Positions 15,901 through 23,788 of a stretch of 64,000 nucleotides of DNA are shown piece by piece. Both the position numbers and the translations under genes were made by a program. The stretch covers positions 1,426,001-1,490,000 of the forward strand of contig NZ_LT906482.1 of the NCBI RefSeq assembly GCF_900187105.1, written 5' to 3'. The stretch's first letter is position 1, and each line of letters starts with the position of its first letter. The stretch is from Eikenella corrodens. GTDB lineage: Bacteria; Pseudomonadota; Gammaproteobacteria; Burkholderiales; Neisseriaceae. Below the pieces are notes generated by a model. It was not told the origin of the DNA. It worked only from the letters and a program-made list of their open reading frames with translations, and made no database searches.

Positions 15901-16005
15901 ATGCACTCTTGGTTACTTCGCGGCGCAGGCAGCCGTTTGCTTTTGGCCGTATCGCTCATCGCCCTGATGCTGGGCGTGTTTGCTTGGACGGGCGCCGCAC
16001 TATGA
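15901..16005 (+). CDS. Possible 34-residue hydrophobic leader peptide
   Basis: A short frame encoding a peptide with basic Arg residues followed by a hydrophobic stretch (LLLAVSLIALMLGVFAW), like a signal anchor. Its TGA overlaps the znuC ATG in an ATGA arrangement, typical of translational coupling. No strong ribosome site precedes its ATG, so it could equally be chance coding in the znu leader. Its position directly after two Zur-like sites makes it worth recording. Confidence 0.35.
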   Translation: MHSWLLRGAGSRLLLAVSLIALMLGVFAWTGAAL

Positions 16006-16730
16006 GCATCGTGTTCGACAACCTCACCGTGAGCTACCGCCGCCACCCCGCCGTGCACCACATTTGCGGCGAATTCGCGCCCGGCAGCATGTGGGCGGTG
16101 TTCGGCCCCAACGGCGCGGGCAAATCCACCCTGCTCAAAGCCATCATGGGGCTGTTGAAAACCAGCACCGGCAGCGTGCAATGGCAAGGCCTCGCCCGCC
16201 GCGATATCGCCTATCTGCCCCAGCAGTCCGATATCGACCGCAGCCAGCCCATTTCCGTATATGAGCTGGCCGCCATGGGTTTGTGGTATGAAATCGGCTT
16301 TTTCGGCAGCACCAAACCCGAACAACGCGAACGGGTACACGCCGCGCTCGAGCGCGTTGGCATGGCCGATTTTGCCCGCCGGAGCATCGGCCAGCTTTCC
16401 AACGGCCAATTCCAGCGCGTGCTGTTTGCCCGCATGCTGGTGCAAGATGCCAAATTCTTGCTGCTGGACGAGCCCTTCAACGCCGTGGACGCGCGCACCA
16501 CGTATGAATTGTTGGAAGTATTGCGCCAATGCCACCAAAACGAAGGCCGTGCCGTGATTGCCGTGTTGCACGATTATGAGCAGGTGCGCGCCTATTTTCC
16601 CCACACCTTCCTGATTGCCCGCGAAAAAATCGCCAGCGGCGCCACTGCCGACGTGCTCACCGAAGGCTACCTGAAACAGGCCGCCGAAGCCATGCACCGC
16701 ACCGAACCGCGCGAATGGTGCGCCGCTTGA
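16002..16730 (+). CDS. znuC: Zinc ABC transporter ATP-binding protein
   Basis: A 242-residue ABC ATPase that powers zinc import. Walker A is GPNGAGKST near residue 39, the Q-loop YLPQQSDIDR near residue 73, the signature a variant LSNGQFQRV, Walker B FLLLDEPF and the switch His in AVLHDY. The signature has N where most have G (LSGGQ), which is common in metal-type transporters. A translated uptake sequence appears as EGYLKQ near the C-terminus. The ATG at 16002 starts the conserved MSIVFDNLTVSYR. It is the first main gene of znuC-x-znuB-znuA behind Zur-like operators. Zinc rather than manganese is inferred from those sites and the His-rich ZnuA. Confidence 0.88.
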   Translation: MSIVFDNLTVSYRRHPAVHHICGEFAPGSMWAVFGPNGAGKSTLLKAIMGLLKTSTGSVQWQGLARRDIAYLPQQSDIDRSQPISVYELAAMGLWYEIGFFGSTKPEQRERVHAALERVGMADFARRSIGQLSNGQFQRVLFARMLVQDAKFLLLDEPFNAVDARTTYELLEVLRQCHQNEGRAVIAVLHDYEQVRAYFPHTFLIAREKIASGATADVLTEGYLKQAAEAMHRTEPREWCAA

Positions 16731-16752
16731 GTTTTCAGGTAGCCTGAACTCT

Positions 16753-17097
16753 ATGTTTGCCGCCACCGTTGTTTTCTTCCGAAACCGCAGCGAAGATTTC
16801 TCCGCCGGAGCGTTCCCGCAGCGCATCCGCAGCCGCACGCACTTCCCCGCCGAAGGCTACCGCCCGCACTTCGCGCCCAAAGGCAGCTGCGACATGCTCG
16901 GTATCGTGTTTGCCGCGTTCGAGCACACCCGATTCGACGAGCCGCTGCAAGCCGGGCTGGATTACCTCTACCCCGGCAGCGTGGATTATTCCGCCCTGCG
17001 CCCCGGCACGGAATTTTGGATTATGGAAGGCGGCACCGCCGTAGGCGAAGGCGTAATCATTGCCAACGGCCATCCGTCTGCCAAACAGGCTACCTGA
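16753..17097 (+). CDS. EF-Tu domain III-like small protein in the zinc operon
   Basis: A 114-residue protein that resembles the third beta-barrel of elongation factor Tu rather than a transporter part. RTHFPAEGYRPHF parallels the R-x-T-P-x-F-x-x-Y-R-P-Q-F strand of EF-Tu, and LRPGTEFWIMEGGTAVGEGV parallels the EF-Tu C-terminal KGTRFAIREGGRTVGAGVV strand. There is no GTPase domain. Small stand-alone proteins of this type are known but their role is unclear. It sits between znuC and znuB and so is probably controlled by Zur. Its last residues (KQAT, stop) are encoded by an uptake sequence whose TGA ends the gene. Confidence 0.6.
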   Translation: MFAATVVFFRNRSEDFSAGAFPQRIRSRTHFPAEGYRPHFAPKGSCDMLGIVFAAFEHTRFDEPLQAGLDYLYPGSVDYSALRPGTEFWIMEGGTAVGEGVIIANGHPSAKQAT

Positions 17098-17160
17098 AAG
17101 CATGAGTTCCCCAGAAACCAAACAATAAAACCTAATCTACTAACCGAATAAGCACACGCC

Positions 17161-18033
17161 ATGACCATCTCCCAGCTCCTGATCGAACCCTTTGCCGACG
17201 ATTTTATGCGCTATGCCCTTGCCTCCGTGCTGTTTTTGGCCGTGGGCGCGGCGCCGGTGGGCGTGTTTTTGGTGATGCGGCGCATGAGCCTGGTGGGCGA
17301 CGCGCTCGGCCATGCGGTGCTGCCCGGCGCGGCGGCGGGCTATATTGCCGCCGGTTCGCTCAGCCTGCCCGCCATGAGCCTGGGTGGTTTTGCCGCCGGG
17401 CTGGCGATGGCGCTGCTCGCCGGTTTGGTGAGCCGCCACACCAACTTAAAGGAAGACGCGAATTTTGCCGCGTTTTATCTGGCCAGCCTGGCCTTGGGCG
17501 TGGTGCTGGTGAGCAGCTACGGCAGCAATGTGGATTTGCTGCACCTCTTGTTTGGTTCGGTGCTGGCGGTGGATACGCCGTCGCTGATTTTGGTGTTGTG
17601 CGTGAGCGCGGTGTCGGTGTTGACGCTGGCGCTGATCTACCGCCCGCTGATGCTGGAGAGCATCGACCCGCTGTTTCTGCGCGCGGTAAACGGGCGCGGC
17701 GGGCTGTGGCATGTGTTGTTTTTAATGTTGGTGGTGCTGAATCTGGTGGCCGGTTTTCAGGCCATCGGCACGCTGATGTCGGTGGGCGTGATGATGCTGC
17801 CGGCGATTACCGCACGGCTGTGGTCGCGCAGCATGGGCGGGCTGATTGCGCTCGCAGTGCTGATTGCACTCGCCTGCAGCTTCTGCGGCCTGCTGTTTTC
17901 CTACCATGTGGATATCCCCTCCGGCCCGGCGATTATTTTGTGCCTGGGCGGCGTGTATGCCGTGTCGCTGTTTGTCGGGCGCGAGGGCGGGATGCTGCCG
18001 AAATGGTGGCGCGGCAGGCATTTGCGGGCTTGA
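17161..18033 (+). CDS. znuB: Zinc ABC transporter permease
   Basis: A 290-residue integral membrane permease of the ABC-3 metal family, with about eight hydrophobic helices. Family features include RRMSLVGDALGHAVLPGAAA near residues 40-58, the coupling region KEDANFAAFYLASLALGVVL and SVGVMMLPAITARLW. It forms the zinc channel with ZnuC at the inner membrane. It follows the EF-Tu-like gene by about 60 bases and precedes znuA, from which it is separated by an uptake-sequence pair. Confidence 0.9.
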   Translation: MTISQLLIEPFADDFMRYALASVLFLAVGAAPVGVFLVMRRMSLVGDALGHAVLPGAAAGYIAAGSLSLPAMSLGGFAAGLAMALLAGLVSRHTNLKEDANFAAFYLASLALGVVLVSSYGSNVDLLHLLFGSVLAVDTPSLILVLCVSAVSVLTLALIYRPLMLESIDPLFLRAVNGRGGLWHVLFLMLVVLNLVAGFQAIGTLMSVGVMMLPAITARLWSRSMGGLIALAVLIALACSFCGLLFSYHVDIPSGPAIILCLGGVYAVSLFVGREGGMLPKWWRGRHLRA

Positions 18034-18173
18034 TTGGCTGGGCCAGCCAAGAGAGGCTAATAGGTTTAAAGGCTACCCGAAAGCTTAAGCTTCCATAAAG
18101 CTAAAATTGTTTTCAGGTAGCCTCACGGACGAGCCGGAAGGCTCATATGACAACCAAACATAAGGAGTAAAAG

Positions 18174-19124
18174 ATGAAATTGAAGCATTGGAAACTCGGC
18201 CTGATTGCCGCGCTGTTTTCCGGCAGCCTGTATGCCGCGCCGCTGGAAGTGGTGTCGAGCTTCAGCATTTTGGGTGACGTGGCCAAGCAGGTGGGTGGCG
18301 AGCGCGTGAACGTGAGCAACCTGGTCGGCCCCGACCAAGACGCGCATGCCTACAACCTCACCAGCCGCGATATGCAGCGCATCCGCAATGCCAAGCTCGT
18401 ATTGGTGAACGGCTTGGGTTTTGAGCAGGCTGCGGTGATGCGCGGCATCCGCCAAAGCGGCGTGCCGTTTGCCGAGGCCACCAAAAACATCCAGCCGATG
18501 AAGGCCGAAGACCACGACGACGATGATCACGACCACGATCATGATCACGGTCATGACCACCACGGCCACGGTCATGACCATGGCCACCACCATCACGGCG
18601 AATTCGACCCGCACGTGTGGAACGACCCCGTTCTGATGAAAACCTACGCCCAAAACGTGGCCGACGCGCTGATTAAAGTCGATCCGCAAGGCCGCGCTTA
18701 TTATCAGCAGCGCCTCAGCGGCTACCAAGCCCGCCTCGACGCCATGCACCAATGGGCGCAAACCCAATTCAACAGCGTGCCGCAGGCACGGCGCAAAGTG
18801 CTCACCGGGCATGATGCCTTCAACTACATGGGTAAACGCTACCGCGTCGAATTCATCGCCCCGCAAGGCGTGAGCACCGAAGCCGAGCCTTCCGCCCGCC
18901 AGGTTTCCGCCCTAATCCGCCAAATCCGCAGCCAGGGCATCCGTGCCGCGTTTAGCGAAAACATCAAAGATTCGCGCATGGTGGAACGCATTTCGCGCGA
19001 AACCGGTATCCGTGTAAACGGCAAGCTCTATTCCGACGCCCTGAGCCGCGGCGCTCCCGCTGCTACTTATGAGCAAATGTTCCGCTACAACGTGAACGCG
19101 CTGGTGAATGCGATGAAGCAGTAG
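18174..19124 (+). CDS. znuA: Zinc ABC transporter periplasmic binding protein
   Basis: A 316-residue cluster A-I metal-binding protein. A signal peptide ends at about LYAAP (residue 22). Likely zinc ligands are His58 in DQDAHAYNL, His147 in FDPHVWNDP, the His of TGHDAFNYMG and an Asp near the end (YSDALSRG). Between the first two ligands is a long His/Asp loop, residues about 113-141, typical of ZnuA and thought to collect zinc. The start is preceded by AAGGAGTAAAAG. The separation from znuB by a DUS hairpin may tune its expression relative to the permease. Confidence 0.92.
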   Translation: MKLKHWKLGLIAALFSGSLYAAPLEVVSSFSILGDVAKQVGGERVNVSNLVGPDQDAHAYNLTSRDMQRIRNAKLVLVNGLGFEQAAVMRGIRQSGVPFAEATKNIQPMKAEDHDDDDHDHDHDHGHDHHGHGHDHGHHHHGEFDPHVWNDPVLMKTYAQNVADALIKVDPQGRAYYQQRLSGYQARLDAMHQWAQTQFNSVPQARRKVLTGHDAFNYMGKRYRVEFIAPQGVSTEAEPSARQVSALIRQIRSQGIRAAFSENIKDSRMVERISRETGIRVNGKLYSDALSRGAPAATYEQMFRYNVNALVNAMKQ

Positions 19125-19142
19125 TGCTTGAAACGGCATAGT

Positions 19143-19186
19143 AAAGGCTACCTGAAAACTGATTTTCTGGTTTTCAGGTAGCCTTT
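19143..19186 (+). terminator. DUS-pair terminator of znuA
   Basis: Facing uptake sequences with an A-rich 5' side and TTTT on the 3' side form a compact hairpin twenty bases after znuA. Confidence 0.75.
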
Positions 19187-19231
19187 TATGATGGTGGAAG
19201 CAGAGTGGTAGGGTTTCAGCTCACGATGAAA

Positions 19232-19558
19232 CTAGCCGCTTACGTTTAAATGGGCATCGTACGGTTCGGAATGTTCTGCTACGATTTGCTGCAAATCGTG
19301 CAGCAGGCGGTCGATGGTTTGGGCATATGCAACGGCATCGAGCCGGGAGAGTAAGTCTAACTCATCGAAACACTCAATGATATTCTGCAATTTTGGCGGG
19401 CAGTGGGGTAGGATTTCATCATAATTTTTCGGCATGCGTAATGTCCAAATGCCTGCTTCCGGCGAAATGACTCCAGATTTGATGGCGCTCAATAAACCGA
19501 GCGCCAAGAAGGCGATATAGAGCGTGGGATTGGGGGTGCGGATATGCAGGGTTGGCAT
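19232..19558 (-). CDS. Small hypothetical protein, possibly DUF3969-like
   Basis: A 108-residue protein of unknown function. The stretch LYIAFLALGLLSAIKSGVIS followed by an EAGIWTLRMP segment and IIECFDELDLLSRL loosely recalls DUF3969 proteins, which share an LGLLYALKNGxIS pattern; this match is from memory and tentative. Residues 12-28 are hydrophobic but too irregular to call a transmembrane helix. It is the first of a run of minus-strand accessory genes, and its base composition is slightly more AT-rich than that of its neighbours. Confidence 0.5.
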   Translation of the reverse strand: MPTLHIRTPNPTLYIAFLALGLLSAIKSGVISPEAGIWTLRMPKNYDEILPHCPPKLQNIIECFDELDLLSRLDAVAYAQTIDRLLHDLQQIVAEHSEPYDAHLNVSG

Positions 19559-19635
19559 GATGATTGGAGAGTTTGGTGAGTAGCCAGGCGATTAGTTTGG
19601 CGCAATCATAGCCAAATTAGTGTGCCGGATAACGT

Positions 19636-19673
19636 TTCAGGTAGCCTACTTAGGTATGGCAGGCTACCTGAAA
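19636..19673. terminator. DUS pair after SH3b gene 1
   Basis: Reverse and forward uptake sequences flank 14 bases just beyond the 3' end of the minus-strand SH3b gene. Confidence 0.6.
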
Positions 19674-19684
19674 TATTTTACTGC

Positions 19685-20245
19685 TTAACGCCCGGCTTTC
19701 GGCCGCAGTTGGCTTTTGTGCACATAGCCATAGTTATCGCTATCGCTGCCGTGCACGCTCACATAGTGCCAGTCGCCTCGGCGCTTGGCGGGGTGTTCGG
19801 CCACGGTGGTGCCGTTGGGGATGCGTTGCTGTATTTCGGCACGGCTGTTGGCATTCAGGCGCAGGTTGGCCGAGCCGTCGGCGCTGTGCACGGTATAAAC
19901 ATGGCGCAGGCTAACCTGGCTTTGGTGCACATAGCCGTTGATGATGCGCCGTTCTGCCGGCTGGTTTGGCCGCAAGGCCAGCCGCACGCGGTACCACGAG
20001 CCACTTTTGCCGAGGATGGCGGCTTCGCTTTGATTGTCGCAAACGGCAAGGATGGCGGCGCGGGTGTTGGGCTGGGCGCGGATATTGACTTTTTCGCTGT
20101 TGTGGTTGGTGGCCAGATAGCTGGCGGGTGTCGTACTGTCGGGCAGGCCGCAGCTATCGGGGGCAACATGGGCGGCGGCAGTGGCGGATAGCGCCAACAG
20201 TACGGCGGCGAAGGCGGCAGTTCGGGTATGCAGTGATGAAAGCAT
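19685..20245 (-). CDS. Secreted bacterial SH3-domain protein 1
   Basis: A 186-residue exported protein. A signal peptide (residues about 1-26, ending SATAAAH) is followed by two SH3b repeats. The first has KVNIRAQPNTRAAILAVCDN and SGSWYRVRLAL; the second has ANLRLNANSRAEIQQRIPNG and RGDWHYVSVHG. Each repeat ends in a GYVHQSQV or GYVHKSQL motif. Such repeats usually bind peptidoglycan or partner proteins in the periplasm. The ATG at 20245 follows AGGAGCAAGCCC; a longer frame upstream lacks a signal peptide at its start. A paralogue lies at 22400. Confidence 0.75.
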   Translation of the reverse strand: MLSSLHTRTAAFAAVLLALSATAAAHVAPDSCGLPDSTTPASYLATNHNSEKVNIRAQPNTRAAILAVCDNQSEAAILGKSGSWYRVRLALRPNQPAERRIINGYVHQSQVSLRHVYTVHSADGSANLRLNANSRAEIQQRIPNGTTVAEHPAKRRGDWHYVSVHGSDSDNYGYVHKSQLRPKAGR

Positions 20246-20329
20246 GGGCTTGCTCCTGAGTGGGGTTGATTGGAGGAGATTCGTTACGGATTCACCTGCC
20301 GCCATCATATCTAAATTGCTGTGCCAGAT

Positions 20330-20375
20330 AAAGTTTCAGGTAGCCTGCGTGGCGATACAGGCTACCTGAAACTTT
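20330..20375. terminator. Extended DUS pair after hypothetical gene
   Basis: AAAGTTTCAGGTAGCCTG and CAGGCTACCTGAAACTTT form an 18-bp stem immediately downstream of the 281-residue gene, longer than the uptake sequences themselves. Confidence 0.7.
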
Positions 20376-20394
20376 AGATATACACAGGCTGCGT

Positions 20395-21240
20395 TTATGC
20401 GGCTCTCAATAAGGGTGCAACATAATCCCGCCATTGCAGGGCCAGGCCTGCGTTGATTTGGGTGAGATTGTCGAGAAAATAGAACAACGGCGGGTCTTGC
20501 ACGCCTTCTTGGCTGGCCAACTCTTCGTTCCATGCGGCTTCCCACAGGAAAAAGCCCATGGCCGCTTCTTGGCGGCGCAGATGGGGGATGCCGTTGAATT
20601 GGTTTTTTTGATGTTGCCAATGCTGCCTGCATTTTTCTGCCAGCCCGGCAGAGGAAAGCCGGCCTTGGAAAAAGGCGCGGATAGCAGCGGGATAATCGAA
20701 CAACATTTGGTGGCTTCGGCTGTAGGGGCGGACGTATTCCTCTAAAAAGCCCAGCGATTGCAAGACGATTTCCTGCACCGGCACGCGCTCGAACAGCTCT
20801 GCTTCATCGGCCCAATCTTCTACCAAAATGGTTTCAAACCCTGGGGATGCCTGCAATTCGGCCAGCTGTTCGGACGTAATCGGCCGGATTGCGCCGATGT
20901 CGTTTAAGCGCATTTGGCGGTATTGGGCAAATGCTTCCGGCAGGTTGGCATCATATTGTGCCAAGGCATGGGCAAAGGCTGATTCGTGCGTTGCTTGGGT
21001 GTAATCCGCAGCATAAGGCGCGAGGAAATTGCGTGCGGCCAGCAGGGTGGGCAAATCGCTGCCGGGCGGGTAGTGCGGAGTGGTATGGGTTTGCGTCCAT
21101 TCGCTTTGGGGGCAGCGGAGATAGCCCCAAGCGCGTTGGTGGGCTTCGTAGAGTTCGCTTGTATCCCATCTGCTGCCGCTATTGAGCAAAGCGGTTTCAA
21201 TAAAATCGAGGCAGATGCGTAGGTGGAGGGCGGCGGTCAT
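20395..21240 (-). CDS. Hypothetical 281-residue protein
   Basis: I do not recognise this family. The protein is soluble, rich in aromatic residues and mostly helical by appearance. Noticeable stretches are RICLDFIETALLNSGSRWDT near the N-terminus, a Trp/His-rich middle and AMGFFLWEAAWNEELASQEG near residue 235. No signal peptide, membrane helix, nucleotide motif or Cys cluster is visible. It is flanked by SH3b and sodium-channel genes on the same strand, and an uptake-sequence hairpin follows its end. Its neighbours give no clear functional hint. Confidence 0.6.
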   Translation of the reverse strand: MTAALHLRICLDFIETALLNSGSRWDTSELYEAHQRAWGYLRCPQSEWTQTHTTPHYPPGSDLPTLLAARNFLAPYAADYTQATHESAFAHALAQYDANLPEAFAQYRQMRLNDIGAIRPITSEQLAELQASPGFETILVEDWADEAELFERVPVQEIVLQSLGFLEEYVRPYSRSHQMLFDYPAAIRAFFQGRLSSAGLAEKCRQHWQHQKNQFNGIPHLRRQEAAMGFFLWEAAWNEELASQEGVQDPPLFYFLDNLTQINAGLALQWRDYVAPLLRAA

Positions 21241-21313
21241 GGCAGATTGCTCAATAGGGTAGGGCGAAAGCAGGCATGGGCCGGCAGGCTAGCTGAAAAG
21301 CGGGATCGTGCGT

Positions 21314-21349
21314 TTCAGGTAGCCTCTGCGGCCAAACAGGCTACCTGAA
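21314..21349. terminator. DUS pair abutting the channel gene
   Basis: Two uptake sequences in tail-to-tail orientation end one base before the stop codon of the sodium-channel gene on the minus strand. Confidence 0.6.
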
Positions 21350-22186
21350 TTATTTTGCCTGCTGTTCGCGCAACAATGCTTTGATTTCAGCCATTTCTTG
21401 ATGCAGGCGCGCCAGCTCGGCGCTGCTCACCAATATTTGGCTATCTTGCGGCGTTTCGGGCTGGTGTTCCGTATCTGGGTCGGTAGAATGCAGGTTCGAC
21501 ATGGTATCTACAATCACGGCCACGAATAAGTTCAGCATCACAAAGGCAGACACCAAAATAAACGGTACGAAAAACAGCCAGGCGTTTGGATAGGCTTCCA
21601 TCACAGGGCGCACAATGCCCATCGACCAGCTCTCCAGCGTCATCACTTGAAACAGCGTATACAGCGATTTGCCCAGGCTGCCGAACCATTCGGGGAAGCG
21701 TTCGCCGAAGAGCGTGGTGGCCATCACCGCGCCCACGTAAAACAGAATGCCCATCAGCCCCGCAATCGCACCGATACCCGGCACGGCCTGCAAAATGGCA
21801 TCGGCAATACGGCGCAACTGCGGCATACGGTTGATCAGCCGCAGCACGCGCAACACGCGCAGCGAGCGCAACACCGAAAGCGCGCCCGCATTGGGCAACA
21901 GCGCCACGGCCACCACGAGGAAATCGAAAATATTCCAGCCGTCGCGGAAAAACCGCCGCCCCAAAGCAATGAATTTCGCCGCCAATTCCACAATAAAAAT
22001 AATCAGCGCGGCCATATCCAGCCAATGCAGCAGCGCGCCGCAACGTGCCATTATGGCGGGCGAGGTTTGCAGGCCGAGGATGATGGCGTTTAAAACGATG
22101 ATGAGGAGAATGGCCAGCTGGGTGGTTTGGTGCAAAACAACGGCACCGATTTTTTGCCGCCAAACGGCAGGAGAGGTGTGTGTCAT
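21350..22186 (-). CDS. Bacterial voltage-gated sodium channel (BacNav/NaChBac-like)
   Basis: A 278-residue channel subunit with six membrane helices, the size of NaChBac-type homotetrameric channels. The voltage sensor S4 is clear: SVLRSLRVLRVLRLINR at residues 104-120, with Arg at every third position. The pore contains the selectivity filter TLESWSM at residues 183-189, the same filter as in NavAb, with Glu185 forming the high-field site. S6 follows (FVPFILVSAFVMLNLFVAVI). The C-terminal ELARLHQEMAEIKALLREQQ looks like the coiled coil that joins the four subunits. The ATG at 22186 is chosen over a longer frame because it begins the family-like N-terminus. Confidence 0.9.
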   Translation of the reverse strand: MTHTSPAVWRQKIGAVVLHQTTQLAILLIIVLNAIILGLQTSPAIMARCGALLHWLDMAALIIFIVELAAKFIALGRRFFRDGWNIFDFLVVAVALLPNAGALSVLRSLRVLRVLRLINRMPQLRRIADAILQAVPGIGAIAGLMGILFYVGAVMATTLFGERFPEWFGSLGKSLYTLFQVMTLESWSMGIVRPVMEAYPNAWLFFVPFILVSAFVMLNLFVAVIVDTMSNLHSTDPDTEHQPETPQDSQILVSSAELARLHQEMAEIKALLREQQAK

Positions 22187-22330
22187 GATGTGTGTGAATG
22201 GATAAGGATTAATAATTGGCTGCCTGAAAGCAGGCAGTAGGATGAAGCAAGATGATGGAGAAGCCTGTATAGCTGGCTTTCCCATCGGGCGTATTGTATC
22301 AAGTTTTTCACTGCATTGAAGCTTAACGAT

Positions 22331-22366
22331 TTCAGGTAGCCTGCATAGTAATACAGGCTACCTGAA
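22331..22366. terminator. DUS pair after SH3b gene 2
   Basis: Reverse and forward uptake sequences flank 12 bases downstream of the minus-strand SH3b gene. Confidence 0.6.
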
Positions 22367-22399
22367 AGTTTGTGTTGCAACAAAGTGAAAACCAAACGG

Positions 22400-22918
22400 C
22401 TATTGGCAGCGTCCCGATGTTTCCTGCCGCAGCTGGCTTTTGTGGATGAAACCATCCATCGGTTTGGCAATATATAACCAGTCGCCTTCATTCCACTCTG
22501 GGAGCACCCATACCCGCGTGCCCGTGCGCAGTTGACCAGTTTGTATCCTTGTCCCAGCATTGTCTTGGTCTTGCCGTTCTGTGCGTACATTGGCATAGCC
22601 GTCGCGGCTGCTCACAATATAGCTATGCAGCAGATGGCCCTGGCTTTTATGGATATATCCCTCCACATGGCGGCCGCCATATAAACGCCGAACGTGAAAC
22701 CAGTTCCCTTGTTTGCCCAAAAAATCCAGTTTCTCTTCGTCATCGGCCAATTGCGCCAGTATCCGGCTTTGTGTGGTGGGCTGGGCACGCAGATTCACTT
22801 TATCGCCCGATTGCATATCCGGATTCGGTACCACACAGGTTTGCGCGGCTGCCGACAAAGAGAAGATTGCCAATACAACTGCTGCAATGGATGGTAAACG
22901 CCATACAGAATGTCTCAT
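22400..22918 (-). CDS. Secreted bacterial SH3-domain protein 2
   Basis: A 172-residue exported paralogue of the protein at 19685. A signal peptide ends near SLSAAAQ (residue 26). Two SH3b repeats follow: KVNLRAQPTTQSRILAQLAD with GNWFHVRRLYG, then ANVRTERQD with RTGTRVWVLPEWNEGDWLYI. Each ends with GYIHKSQG or GFIHKSQL. Four Cys residues could form disulfides in the periplasm. Both copies face the same way, separated by two unrelated genes, which suggests an old duplication. Its upstream region borders the IS1016-like element. Confidence 0.75.
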   Translation of the reverse strand: MRHSVWRLPSIAAVVLAIFSLSAAAQTCVVPNPDMQSGDKVNLRAQPTTQSRILAQLADDEEKLDFLGKQGNWFHVRRLYGGRHVEGYIHKSQGHLLHSYIVSSRDGYANVRTERQDQDNAGTRIQTGQLRTGTRVWVLPEWNEGDWLYIAKPMDGFIHKSQLRQETSGRCQ

Positions 22919-22996
22919 GATGCTCCTCCTTTAGTTAACTAACCAGCTAAAAATCAAGGCATTTATATTGTATCTTATATCTATTTGGGTGGGTAA

Positions 22997-23004
22997 TTAA
23001 AGTT
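22997..23004. repeat. Target-site duplication, left copy
   Basis: TTAAAGTT directly abuts the left inverted repeat and recurs at 23723-23730 after the right one. An 8-bp duplication fits IS1595-family elements. Confidence 0.9.
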
Positions 23005-23722
23005 GGGGCTGTCCTAGATAACTAGGTTAGACTATCTTTTACCATTTGTTTTAACATGGCAATTTGAGATTTTATTTCATTGTTGTTAAATCGCCATTCG
23101 CACTCTTTCAAATACAGCTCGAAATGCTTTTTCGGAATGCCGTTGAATTTACGCAAATGACGTTTGGCCTGACTCCAGAAGTTCTCAATCCCGTTGATGT
23201 GGTTTTGCCTGTCTGCAAAACAGGTGCGGTGATTGATGCGCAAGTGGTTAAACTCGCTAACATCCAATACATTGTAGGCACTGTGGCAATCAGTATAAAC
23301 CACGCTGTCCGGTCTTACCTTCTCCCGGATAATCGGCAGCAGGGTAGCCGACTGCGTATTGGCTACGGTAACGGTGTAAACCTTACCGTTACGCTTCAAC
23401 AGTCCGAATACCACCACTTTTCCGGCTGCTCCGCGACCGCGTTTGCCTTTGCGGCAGCCGCCAAAATAGCTTTCATCTGCTTCTACTTCGCCATCAAACA
23501 TTTCCAAGTGTTCGCAACGATTAAAGATAAGCAAGCGTAAACGGTGAAAGTAGTAGGCAGCGGTGTTTTTATTGACCCCGGCCAATTCGGCGGCAGTACG
23601 GGCGGTTGCTCCTGCAACGAACAATTCGATCAGTTTATTTTGAACGGGCTGACTGAGGCGACTTTTTCTCATAGGAATATTTTAATCAATTTTGAATATT
23701 CCTGGTTATCTAGGACAGCCCC
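23005..23722 (-). mobile_element. IS1016-like insertion sequence (IS1595 family), complete
   Basis: A 718-bp element. Its terminal inverted repeats share GGGGCTGTCCTAGATAAC exactly and then continue imperfectly. It is bounded by the 8-bp direct repeat TTAAAGTT on both sides and carries one intact transposase gene on the minus strand. All parts needed for movement are present, so it could still be active. It sits between an SH3b gene and the end of ilvD, next to an uptake-sequence pair, and does not interrupt a recognisable gene. Confidence 0.92.
23022..23672 (-). CDS. IS1016-type transposase
   Basis: A 216-residue transposase of the IS1016 group. An N-terminal helix-turn-helix (ATARTAAELAGVNKNTAAYY) is followed by the DDE-type core. 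The first Asp lies in VEADESYFGG, the second in VVYTDCHSAYN, and the third acidic position in HINGIENFWSQAKRHLRKFN. The C-terminal FELYLKECEWRFNNNE segment is typical of the ISXO2-like domain. The frame is uninterrupted and the gene lies wholly inside the matched inverted repeats. Confidence 0.93.
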   Translation of the reverse strand: MRKSRLSQPVQNKLIELFVAGATARTAAELAGVNKNTAAYYFHRLRLLIFNRCEHLEMFDGEVEADESYFGGCRKGKRGRGAAGKVVVFGLLKRNGKVYTVTVANTQSATLLPIIREKVRPDSVVYTDCHSAYNVLDVSEFNHLRINHRTCFADRQNHINGIENFWSQAKRHLRKFNGIPKKHFELYLKECEWRFNNNEIKSQIAMLKQMVKDSLT

Positions 23723-23730
23723 TTAAAGTT
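23723..23730. repeat. Target-site duplication, right copy
   Basis: TTAAAGTT, identical to 22997-23004. Its last two bases are also the first two bases of an uptake sequence. Confidence 0.9.
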
Positions 23731-23764
23731 TCAGGTAGCCTGCAAGCAATACAGGCTACCTGAA
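23730..23764. terminator. DUS pair after ilvD
   Basis: Two uptake sequences flank 11 bases downstream of minus-strand ilvD. Confidence 0.6.
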
Positions 23765-23788
23765 AATGGTTCAAGGCTTGAAAACCAA

